A stretch of 16,122 nt of DNA, taken from contig JAFYFK010000096.1 in assembly GCA_017543805.1 (NCBI GenBank), positions 1 through 16,122 on the forward strand. Reading direction: 5' to 3'. The position numbers and the translations under genes are program-made. The notes under the pieces are model-generated. The model was not told the DNA's origin, did not search any database, and was given only the letters and a program-made list of their open reading frames with translations. How positions within the stretch are numbered: the stretch's first letter is position 1; each line of letters begins with the position of its first letter. The stretch comes from Bacillota bacterium (lineage in GTDB: Bacteria > Bacillota > Clostridia > Peptostreptococcales > Anaerovoracaceae). This document shows positions 6,883-13,609 of this stretch, piece by piece.

Positions 6883-7136
6883 TATAATCTTCCCTCCAGG
6901 TATTTAGCGATAAGTGTCTGGCCGATGAATCCGAGGATCGCCGTAACAAGGGCGATATCCAGGAATGCAGCGCGCTGCGAATAAAGTGCGTAGAGCACGA
7001 GCGCCATATCGGAAAGGATGTCGATGCTGTCTGCAGCGACCGCCCTGTCTGCTACGCTGGGGCCTTTAACAAGTCTGATAACCAGACAAAGCGCCAGGAC
7101 CGCAAAGCATATAGCGAAGAAAAGTAATGTATCCAT
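6882..7136 (-). CDS. mrpF: MrpF-like antiporter subunit (MnhF/MbhB)
   Basis: This 84-residue protein has three TM helices. The motif RLVKGPSVADRAVAADSI near residues 20-38 is the MnhF/MrpF signature (family pattern RLxRGPTxxDRxxAxD). The ATG at 7136 overlaps the MrpE stop as TAATG and has GGAGG 11 bases upstream. An in-frame ATG at 7145 is only two bases from that site and is less likely. It belongs to the translationally coupled antiporter block. Confidence 0.92.
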   Translation of the reverse strand: MDTLLFFAICFAVLALCLVIRLVKGPSVADRAVAADSIDILSDMALVLYALYSQRAAFLDIALVTAILGFIGQTLIAKYLEGRL

Positions 7137-7681
7137 TATTTCCATATCCTCCCTACGCCTTTTTCAAGCCTGCCCTTGATAGCGTCGCCGGCAGCCTTGT
7201 GATCCTGAGTGGTAACGTTGATCCAGTGGATGTAGTAATAGGTCTGGCCATTTTCCTCAGCGATGTCCATGGTGATGGTGCCGGGGGTAAGGGTGATCGA
7301 ATTAGCAAGCATCGACTGGCCGTATTCCGACTTGAGGTCTACCGGAACCTTGACGATGCCGGGATGGACCGGAAGAGCCGGATTTAAAGCTCTGAAAGCT
7401 ACATCCAGATTAGCCTTGATGAGTTCGATGCAGAATACGCATACGACGTAAACGAGCATCATCACCCACTTTACGGGATTGTAAAGGTAGAACGGGCTTT
7501 CGTGGATGAAGAACCGGGAACTGAAAACGGCAACGCCTAAGCTGATGACTACGCCGTAGATCAGTACCTGGACATTCGGGTCTCCTTTACACAGGGAGAC
7601 CAGCTGTCCCGTTATCAACAGCCAGAAGCAGTAAAGCAGTATGGCGGTCGATAATATATCGGGGAAAGTCGCCTTTTTCAA
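7136..7681 (-). CDS. mrpE: MrpE-like antiporter subunit (MnhE/MbhA)
   Basis: This 181-residue protein has two to three N-terminal TM helices and a soluble C-terminal domain. It shows the MnhE signatures CIELIKANLDVAFRALNP, HPGIVKVPVDLKSEYG and LANSITLTPGTITMDI, then YIHWINV. TTG at 7681 is chosen because AGGAGG lies 7 bases upstream and the sequence then reads L/M-KKATFPDILSTAILL, a normal family N-terminus. Longer in-frame starts would overlap hypA. It is the first of eight consecutive genes joined by 1- or 4-base overlaps. Confidence 0.92.
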   Translation of the reverse strand: MKKATFPDILSTAILLYCFWLLITGQLVSLCKGDPNVQVLIYGVVISLGVAVFSSRFFIHESPFYLYNPVKWVMMLVYVVCVFCIELIKANLDVAFRALNPALPVHPGIVKVPVDLKSEYGQSMLANSITLTPGTITMDIAEENGQTYYYIHWINVTTQDHKAAGDAIKGRLEKGVGRIWK

Positions 7682-7688
7682 AGAAACA

Positions 7689-7694
7689 CCTCCT
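7689..7694 (-). promoter_or_regulatory. Ribosome binding site that sets the TTG start of MrpE
   Basis: A perfect AGGAGG lies 7 bases before the TTG at 7681, in the 25-base gap after hypA. No ATG or GTG is positioned to use it. Confidence 0.8.
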
Positions 7695-7706
7695 AAAAGC
7701 AAAAAC

Positions 7707-8048
7707 TTATTCGACTTCCAGGTCTTCGATAAAGTAATCGCGGCCTGAAACAACTTTGACTCTTAAACTTCCGCATTCCCTGCAGCCGAATGTTTTTTTT
7801 TCGACCGGGCCCTCGTATCCGCAGTCCATGCAGCGCACGCTTGCGGGAACAGACTCGAGGATAAGTTCCGCGCCCTGCGCGATGGTCCCCTCGCTCACCT
7901 GTTCAAAGCACTTTTCCAGGTAGGACGGGATTATTCCGGAAAGTTCTCCGGCCTTCATGCGTATCTTTAAGATCCGCTTTGCGCCGGCCTTTTCCGCCGC
8001 GGGTACAACGACCCTGAGAATGTTTTCGGTTATAGTCAGTTCGTGCAT
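7707..8048 (-). CDS. hypA: Hydrogenase nickel incorporation protein HypA
   Basis: This 113-residue HypA is a metallochaperone that delivers Ni to the hydrogenase large subunit. The N-terminus MHELTITENIL holds His2, the Ni ligand of the family's MHE motif. The zinc site is formed by two CxxC pairs, CMDC (about residues 73-76) and CREC (about 89-92). The length is normal. The gene sits inside the structural operon, 4 bases after the large-subunit stop and upstream of MrpE, while the other hyp genes are about 5 kb upstream. HypB, its usual GTPase partner, is not in this window. Confidence 0.95.
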   Translation of the reverse strand: MHELTITENILRVVVPAAEKAGAKRILKIRMKAGELSGIIPSYLEKCFEQVSEGTIAQGAELILESVPASVRCMDCGYEGPVEKKTFGCRECGSLRVKVVSGRDYFIEDLEVE

Positions 8049-8052
8049 TGTG

Positions 8053-9135
8053 TTACCTGTCCATGCAGCTGAAGCACGGGTCGATGCTGGCGATTATAAG
8101 GCCTGCGTCGGCTACCGTATTGCCTCTGAGCATGACGGGTACCGTAGGAGCGTTCTTGAAGGTGGGCACGTGGATACTCACGCGCTCGTTGAATTCTCCT
8201 CCGTTTGAGACGACCTTGTAGCAGAGCTGTCCGCGCGGAGCCTCATGGCGTACCATGTATTCGCCCTCGGGGATCTTGGGGATCTTTGTTCCGAGGTTGA
8301 TCGGGCCCTTGGGCATCTTTTCGAATGCCTGGCGGATGATCTTGATGCTTTCGAAGTTCTCGAGGACACGGACAACTGCTCTTGAGAATACGTCGCAGGT
8401 CTCGAATGTTACCTTGTTGAACTCGAAGTCGTCATAGCTGCTGTACGGAGCATCGATACGGACGTCGACGGGGACGTTGGATGCTCTTGCGTGCGGACCC
8501 TGGGCGCCGATGCGCAGCGCGTCCTCGGTGGTGAGGATGCCGACGCCGGCTGTTCTGGCCGCTACAGACTTGTCAGCGAGAAGGATGTTCTTGACTGCCT
8601 CGTTGGATTTTTCGATCATGTCGAGCATTTCAAGAGTCTTTCTCATCTGGTCTTCGGTGATGTCTCTTCTGACACCGCCGATGGTGCATGTACCGTAGTT
8701 TACGCGGTTTCCGGTGAGTTCCTCGAGGATGTCCATTATGGCCTCGCGGTCGTCCCAGGTGTGCATAAACAGACTGTCATGACCGATCAGGTGCAGAGCG
8801 ATGCCTTCCCACAGATAGTGAGAGTGCAGTCTTTCGAGCTCCGCGATGATGACTCTGATGTACTCAGCCCTCTTGGGGATCTGCATCTGAGCGATGGCTT
8901 CGCAGGCCATCGCGTAGCACAGCGCGTGGGAGTGCGAGCAAATGCCGCATACGCGCTCTACCATTACCAGAGTCTGGATGTAGTTTTTCTGTGTCGCAAG
9001 CTTTTCGATGCCGCGGTGGTTGTAACCGATGAAAACTTCCGCATCGGTAATGACTTCGCCGTCGGTATAGAGCCTTGCGTGGACCGGTTCCTCAAGCGCG
9101 GGATGGTAAGGACCGATAGGTACTATGTAGCTCAA
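8053..9135 (-). CDS. mbhL: [NiFe] hydrogenase large (catalytic) subunit, group 4 (EchE/MbhL-like)
   Basis: This 360-residue protein of the NuoD/49 kDa family has an intact NiFe site. Cys63 and Cys66 lie in RVCGICSHSH and Cys354 and Cys357 in DPCFSCMDR; HEAPRGQLCY (298-306) is also conserved. All four Ni-binding cysteines are present, so it should be a true hydrogenase and not the cysteine-poor Mbs or complex I form. It ends at Arg360, exactly where relatives such as HycE are cut by a maturation protease, so there is no C-terminal peptide to remove; CooH and EchE are known precedents. The start is TTG at 9135 with GGAGG 7 bases upstream and the family N-terminus IGPYHPALEEP. Neighbours are the 30 kDa subunit upstream and hypA downstream. 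Confidence 0.96.
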   Translation of the reverse strand: MSYIVPIGPYHPALEEPVHARLYTDGEVITDAEVFIGYNHRGIEKLATQKNYIQTLVMVERVCGICSHSHALCYAMACEAIAQMQIPKRAEYIRVIIAELERLHSHYLWEGIALHLIGHDSLFMHTWDDREAIMDILEELTGNRVNYGTCTIGGVRRDITEDQMRKTLEMLDMIEKSNEAVKNILLADKSVAARTAGVGILTTEDALRIGAQGPHARASNVPVDVRIDAPYSSYDDFEFNKVTFETCDVFSRAVVRVLENFESIKIIRQAFEKMPKGPINLGTKIPKIPEGEYMVRHEAPRGQLCYKVVSNGGEFNERVSIHVPTFKNAPTVPVMLRGNTVADAGLIIASIDPCFSCMDR

Positions 9136-9142
9136 TTACGTT

Positions 9143-9147
9143 CCTCC
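9143..9147 (-). promoter_or_regulatory. Ribosome binding site for the TTG start of the large subunit
   Basis: GGAGG lies 7 bases before TTG at 9135 in the 15-base gap after the 30 kDa subunit. The conserved N-terminus begins at this TTG, and no nearby ATG fits. Confidence 0.75.
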
Positions 9148-9150
9148 CCT

Positions 9151-9537
9151 CTACTCTTCACCGTGAGCCTTTTTGATAAGCTCATCCATAGGTGTAACTA
9201 AAATGTGTCCCTGACCTTCGATCATGGTGTCCGGCATGAACAGACGCTTGGATGTATCCGAGCCTTCGAACGTTATGTCCATAAGCTCGTGGATCTCCCT
9301 TTCTGGCCACTGCGCACCGAGGTCGTAGATCGGCTCGATCGAGGGCAAGACGTTCTCACCGTCGACCGTGTAGGACTCGATTCCCGTGCCTACCATATAC
9401 TCGTACGAAACAACGCCTTTGCCGTCTTTTCTCAGATACGCGTGTATCATCGCAAGCATAACTCCGGCTGCTTTCATACGTTCTGCGGTGGGCACGACTT
9501 CATCTTTTGTGATGAAGATTCTCTTGTACTCCTGCAT
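9151..9537 (-). CDS. mbhK: Hydrogenase 30 kDa-type subunit (NuoC/EchD/MbhK-like)
   Basis: This 128-residue soluble protein is of the NuoC/complex I 30 kDa family. The signature WPEREIHELMDITFEGSD (about residues 77-94) matches the family pattern 'ERExxDxxGIxFxGH', followed by KRLFMPD. The size fits the short EchD/MbhK form. It pairs with the large subunit, whose gene follows after 15 bases. The ATG at 9537 is preceded by GAGGTG and starts MQEYKRIFI; the open frame upstream overlaps the terminator hairpin and is not coding. It is the first gene of the hydrogenase operon. Confidence 0.88.
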   Translation of the reverse strand: MQEYKRIFITKDEVVPTAERMKAAGVMLAMIHAYLRKDGKGVVSYEYMVGTGIESYTVDGENVLPSIEPIYDLGAQWPEREIHELMDITFEGSDTSKRLFMPDTMIEGQGHILVTPMDELIKKAHGEE

Positions 9538-9562
9538 TACTTCACCTCGCAATAAGAGTAAT

Positions 9563-9596
9563 AAAAAATTGCGTGAAGGCATAAACCTCCACGCAA
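9563..9596 (-). terminator. Terminator-like hairpin upstream of the hydrogenase operon
   Basis: On the minus strand TTGCGTGGAGG pairs with CCTTCACGCAA (11 pairs, one G-U) around the loop TTTATG, followed at once by TTTTTT (9568-9563). It lies 82 bases after the diguanylate cyclase stop and 31 bases before the first hydrogenase gene. It probably ends the upstream transcript. It overlaps the start region of the operon promoter, so attenuation is also possible. Confidence 0.85.
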
Positions 9597-9597
9597 G

Positions 9598-9625
9598 ATT
9601 ATAACACACGATAAAAGATTAACAA
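9598..9625 (-). promoter_or_regulatory. Strong sigma-A-like promoter of the hydrogenase operon
   Basis: Minus strand: TTGTTA (9625-9620), 16-base spacer, perfect TATAAT (9603-9598) preceded by TGT (extended -10). The expected +1 is about 9591-9590, giving a leader of roughly 54 bases. That start lies inside the 5' arm of the 9569-9596 hairpin. Confidence 0.75.
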
Positions 9626-9678
9626 TATGAGATTTCAAGAAAAGGATGCTTAAAATGAATTCTTATGCACAAAAGAGA

Positions 9679-10641
9679 TCAGCAGAATACGACAAAATTG
9701 CCCTTTGTCTTCTTTGCCTTATACATGGCTTCGTCGACTCTGGAATAGATGCGCTCAAAGCTGTCTTCCTCATTTGCGGGGAAGATCGTGGCGCCGGCAC
9801 TTATGGAGATAGGATCGGGCATTCCGTCGATGGAGATCATATCGACTCTGCGGAAAAGTCTCGCGATGATCGCGTCAGCTTCCCTGCAGTCAGACACGCC
9901 GTCGAACAGCACGACGAACTCGTCGCCGCCGAAGCGTATGCATAGATCGCCGGAACGCGTGGAAGACTTCAGCGCCTCGGCTATCTTCTGGAGGGCGATA
10001 TCGCCGCTCTTATGGCCGTATCTGTCGTTGATGTGCTTAAAGCTGTCTACGTCGAACAGGACGAACATGCCGCAAGAGCCGCTGCCGATAAGCCTTCTGA
10101 CTTTTGCTTCGCCTCCGCCGCGGTTGAGGATGCCGGTAAGGCTGTCGGTCTCGGCGTTGAGAAGCGCCGCCTGAAGCTGTTCCATATGCTCGCGGGCGCT
10201 CTTGACACGATTGTCTACATTGGAATAAGCGACGACCGCGGCCTTGGGCTTTTCGCCGTCCATAATGCGCATTACATGGACTTCGCAGTATTCGCTGCCG
10301 TCACCTACTATCATGCGGTAAACGAGACTGTAGCTGTTCTCCTCCTGCAGCCTGCCGCGCATGTAGGATATGTCGAGAAGCCTGTAGTATTCCGCCCTGT
10401 CGTCGGGATATATATCCCGCTCGGCATAAGCTTTTTTGGCCTGCTCGAAGTTTAAGCTCTTAAAGAGCTCGTCGTACTTGGAGGTTACGGACGCGTTCAT
10501 CGAATAGACGAAGACTTCCCCGCTTGCAAGGTCAACATAGAAAAGAGATGTGAGATCCCTTGAAAGCGCGCTGATGACCTCAAGGTTACGGATATCTACA
10601 GTTGAAGTCTGTTCATTAAGTTCTGCTTTGATTTTTCTCAT
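9679..10641 (-). CDS. Diguanylate cyclase with N-terminal PAS-like sensor region
   Basis: This 320-residue protein has a C-terminal GGDEF domain (about 163-320) that makes c-di-GMP from two GTP. The active-site motif RFGGDEFVVL has GGDEF at 238-242. The allosteric I-site R229-S-G-D232 lies five residues upstream, so product inhibition is expected. The metal and nucleotide segment FDVDSFKHIND (196-206) and DSLTGILNRGG (166-176) are intact. Residues 20-150 look like a PAS-type sensor fold (LFYVDLASGEVFVYS; YCEVHVMRIMDGEKPKAAV) with no TM helix or signal peptide, so the protein is probably cytoplasmic. The ATG at 10641 has only a weak ribosome binding site. It is transcribed separately, between the GH3 gene and the hydrogenase operon; no functional link to either is shown. 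Confidence 0.92.
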   Translation of the reverse strand: MRKIKAELNEQTSTVDIRNLEVISALSRDLTSLFYVDLASGEVFVYSMNASVTSKYDELFKSLNFEQAKKAYAERDIYPDDRAEYYRLLDISYMRGRLQEENSYSLVYRMIVGDGSEYCEVHVMRIMDGEKPKAAVVAYSNVDNRVKSAREHMEQLQAALLNAETDSLTGILNRGGGEAKVRRLIGSGSCGMFVLFDVDSFKHINDRYGHKSGDIALQKIAEALKSSTRSGDLCIRFGGDEFVVLFDGVSDCREADAIIARLFRRVDMISIDGMPDPISISAGATIFPANEEDSFERIYSRVDEAMYKAKKTKGNFVVFC

Positions 10642-10706
10642 CTTTGATCAACAGCCCTGCCGATGCGTGATAAAAACTGTACCTTAGCTATATGGCAAGT
10701 AAATAT

Positions 10707-10735
10707 ATTATTGCAGAATAATGGCATTTTTTCAA
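10707..10735 (-). promoter_or_regulatory. Candidate promoter of the diguanylate cyclase gene
   Basis: Minus strand: TTGAAA (10735-10730), 17-base spacer, AATAAT (10712-10707) in an AT-rich stretch. It gives a leader of about 60 bases before the ATG at 10641. No convincing terminator for the GH3 gene was seen in 10642-10767. Confidence 0.5.
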
Positions 10736-10767
10736 GAAGAAGCCCGAAATGTTCCTGAAAAGTCCGG

Positions 10768-13593
10768 TCAGTCGCTTATCTGTCCCAGAGTCTTATAGAG
10801 CTGATAATAAGTATCATACAGCCCCAGGCACGCGTCCATGCCCGAATTGGCGCTGAGCGCCTTGGATATCACGGTCTCCCACGAACCGTATTTTTCGTAC
10901 AGATCCTCGGGAAGCGGTCCCTCTTCGTGTCCGTATGAAGCGAGATTGCGCTCTTTTGTCAGTCTGAGGGCTTCGGGGTCATCCGCGGAGGCTTCGAGGC
11001 GAAGCTCGTTCCTTCTTGTGCTTACAGCTCTTGCTATCTCCTCTGTGGAGCTGCCCTTCTCCTCCATGTCGGAGATAATGCCGTATAGTTCTTCAAGGCT
11101 TTCGTGATATTCCTCGCGTGTCTGTCTCCACTCCGCAACATTGGCCGCGTCTCTCCAGTCCAGACCAGCGTACTGTTTAAGGCTTCCGTAAGGACTTGGC
11201 TTAAAACCGTATACAGCATCCCTGTCCCTGACGATATCCGCCATGGCTTTGGGGTTGTTTTGCGGATCGTGCTCATAGCTGAAGCTGTCGAACAGCCTGC
11301 GCAGGAATTTTTCCGCCTGAACGTCGGTACAGAGACTGCCGGGAGAAAATGTCGTTTCGGCAGTACCCTTTGTTATTCCTTCGGCGACTGCCCAGAGCAC
11401 GGCGTTTTTGTAATACGCGCTGTCCGGAACATCGGTGAACGGGTTCTGAACACCTGTCACAAGAGGCTTTCCCTGCAGGCGCCACAGGATCGCGACAGCC
11501 TGGGCGCGCGTAAGCCCGCGATTCGGGCTGAACGCTGACGCGGAAGTCCCGCTTACTATGCCCTTGCCGAAAGCCCAGTCGACAGCGGCGGAATAAGCGC
11601 TGTCCCCGGGAACATCTTCAAAACCGGCCTTCGGGAAGATCTCATCAGCGCCCCCGGCCTTCTCCCACAGCATCTTGACAAACTGCGCCCTGCTGCAGAA
11701 GCCATCGCCGTAACTTAGCCCATAACCCCTGTTATACAGCGGCGTCCCGGAATACTTCACATCTTCCGTCAGCGCCGGAATGTCAACAGGAATAGTTCCT
11801 GCCGGCGATCCTTCCGCAGAAAGCATAAGGTACAGCGCGGCCGGCATGTTGGGGCCGTATTGCGCAGGCGCGCCTTCAGCTGTGCGCGGGTCTTCGGTCA
11901 TGCCGCGCGCTGACCAGGCAAGGATGATGGCGTCGGCCGCCTGGAAACGTGCCGCGTCGTAAGGAAGATGACAGCTCATGACGGCGACGTCCCCGCCTGC
12001 CTTATGAACGCTGTCCATTATGGCGTCGACCTTTCGGGAATAGTCATTCGCCAGCCCCGCGGCGGAATACAGCTCGGATATTATGACCACGTGATCCGCA
12101 CCTTTTGTGAGCGCTGTCGCCTCTTCAGCGGTGCTCTTCTGTATGGAATGCACGGATACAGTCATTACGGCAGGCAGCCTGTTTTCGTCCTTAAGGCGGC
12201 CCACAGCGTATTCCATGCTCATGACCTCGTTGTCGTAGGCGGTCAGGACTGATACAGTTCCGCCAGTAAACGGCAGAGCGTTATTATCGTTCTTTACGAG
12301 GGTGACGGCCTTTTTGGCGATCTCCCACTCGGCGCCGTGGTGCGCGCTGCTTCCGACTGCTGAAGTATTGGAAGCGTCAGCCGGGGCGTACGCATTTGTC
12401 AGCCCGTGCGCGTCCTTGAGCCTGAGGACGCGGAGCACCGCTTCGTCGACCTTCTCTGCGGAGATCTCTCCGCCGGCGACCATGCCCGCAAGAGTCTTTA
12501 TATATGTCCCGAGATCCTCAATGCCCTCAGAGGTCGAGGTGTCGACCGGCATAAGTATTATGTCAACCCCAGCTTCGAGAGCCAGTTTTGCAGCGTCGTA
12601 TCTGTCGAGATGTTTTGCTATGGCATCCATGTTCATGGCATCGGTCACAACAACGCCGTCAAAACCGAGATCGCCGCGAAGGATGTCTGTTATAACGATT
12701 TTTGAAAGCGTCGCGGGAAGAACGATCTCCTCGCCGCTGAGCTTGGATGTGTAAACTGTCTTTTCGATCTGCGGATACTGTATATGGGCTGTCATTACAG
12801 CCTCGGCGCCGGCTTCTATCGCAGCCTTGAACGGAACCAGCTCCCTCGCTTTAAGTTCCTCATAACTTCGGTCGATGAGGGGCAGGCCGGTGTGGCTGTC
12901 TGTGGCGGTGTCGCCATGTCCGGGGAAATGCTTGAGCGTGGAGATGACCCCCGCCGACTGCAGGGCTTTGACAAAAGAAACACCGTGCTTTGCAACGGTA
13001 TCGGCGTCATCGGAGAAGGAACGCGTTCCTATCACAGGGTTTGAAGGGTTGCTGTTTATGTCGAGCACAGGGGCGAAATCGAAGTTGATGCCCATGGCCA
13101 TAAGTTCTGTTCCTATTATTCCGGCAGCCTCAGCCGTCAGCGCTTCGCTGCCCGCGGCTCCGAGCGCCATATTCCCGGCAGTCTGCGTTCCGTGCCCGAG
13201 CCTGGTGACGTATCCGCCCTCCTGATCCACCGAGACAAGAAGCCGCGTCTTGTGGACGGCGTTAGCTTTCTGCATATCATCAATAAGCTTAACAGCTTTT
13301 TCCGTATCCGCGAGGTTCTGCGCAAAGAGCACGACGCCTGCAAAGCCGTATTCGCCGATGCATTTCGCCGCGTCCTCCGTAAGTTCCGCCATTCCCTTCA
13401 GGGTCCCGTCACTGTCTGTGTAATAACGGAACGCGGGCATCAGCAGCTGCGCGACCTTTTCCTCCGCGCTCATGGAAGCGAGTATATTTTCCGGGCTCTG
13501 CGCGGCCGGCGCCGCGGATGCGGGAACTGCCGCTGTTGAAATGATCAGAATAAGGCTTAAGACTAAAGCTGTGATCCTTCTCAGTGTTTTCAT
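10768..13593 (-). CDS. nagZ: Secreted GH3 beta-N-acetylglucosaminidase (NagZ-like) with SLH repeats and an unassigned C-terminal domain
   Basis: This is a 941-residue exported protein. Residues 1-28 form a signal peptide (MKTLRR, hydrophobic core, cleavage near PASA-AP). Residues ~35-395 are a GH3 barrel with SVDQEGG (121-127), KHFPGHGDTATDSH (221-234) and GVVVTDAM (313-320). Asp232/His234 are the Asp-His dyad of NagZ-type enzymes and Asp318 the nucleophile, so it should release N-acetylglucosamine residues from cell-wall or muropeptide glycans. Residues ~420-628 match a GH3 C-terminal domain. Residues ~629-770 hold a partial and two fuller SLH-like repeats (FEDVPGDSAYSAAVDWA; FTDVPDSAYYKNAVLWA), suggesting cell-surface attachment. 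Residues ~776-941 are charged, helical in appearance and not assigned. The ATG at 13593 has AGGAG upstream and begins the signal peptide. It follows hypE after 16 bases without a terminator, so read-through is likely. Confidence 0.9.
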   Translation of the reverse strand: MKTLRRITALVLSLILIISTAAVPASAAPAAQSPENILASMSAEEKVAQLLMPAFRYYTDSDGTLKGMAELTEDAAKCIGEYGFAGVVLFAQNLADTEKAVKLIDDMQKANAVHKTRLLVSVDQEGGYVTRLGHGTQTAGNMALGAAGSEALTAEAAGIIGTELMAMGINFDFAPVLDINSNPSNPVIGTRSFSDDADTVAKHGVSFVKALQSAGVISTLKHFPGHGDTATDSHTGLPLIDRSYEELKARELVPFKAAIEAGAEAVMTAHIQYPQIEKTVYTSKLSGEEIVLPATLSKIVITDILRGDLGFDGVVVTDAMNMDAIAKHLDRYDAAKLALEAGVDIILMPVDTSTSEGIEDLGTYIKTLAGMVAGGEISAEKVDEAVLRVLRLKDAHGLTNAYAPADASNTSAVGSSAHHGAEWEIAKKAVTLVKNDNNALPFTGGTVSVLTAYDNEVMSMEYAVGRLKDENRLPAVMTVSVHSIQKSTAEEATALTKGADHVVIISELYSAAGLANDYSRKVDAIMDSVHKAGGDVAVMSCHLPYDAARFQAADAIILAWSARGMTEDPRTAEGAPAQYGPNMPAALYLMLSAEGSPAGTIPVDIPALTEDVKYSGTPLYNRGYGLSYGDGFCSRAQFVKMLWEKAGGADEIFPKAGFEDVPGDSAYSAAVDWAFGKGIVSGTSASAFSPNRGLTRAQAVAILWRLQGKPLVTGVQNPFTDVPDSAYYKNAVLWAVAEGITKGTAETTFSPGSLCTDVQAEKFLRRLFDSFSYEHDPQNNPKAMADIVRDRDAVYGFKPSPYGSLKQYAGLDWRDAANVAEWRQTREEYHESLEELYGIISDMEEKGSSTEEIARAVSTRRNELRLEASADDPEALRLTKERNLASYGHEEGPLPEDLYEKYGSWETVISKALSANSGMDACLGLYDTYYQLYKTLGQISD

Positions 13594-13609
13594 AGTTGAC
13601 TCCTGTCTT

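Noticed and set aside
8053..9135. The possibility that the operon encodes an Mbs-type sulfane sulfur reductase or a complex I-like enzyme rather than a hydrogenase.
   Set aside because: All four Ni-binding cysteines (63, 66, 354, 357) are present and a full set of hyp genes is nearby.
10642..10767. Search for a terminator after the GH3 gene.
   Set aside because: No stem of more than a few pairs followed by a T-run was found on the minus strand; only the candidate promoter is supported.
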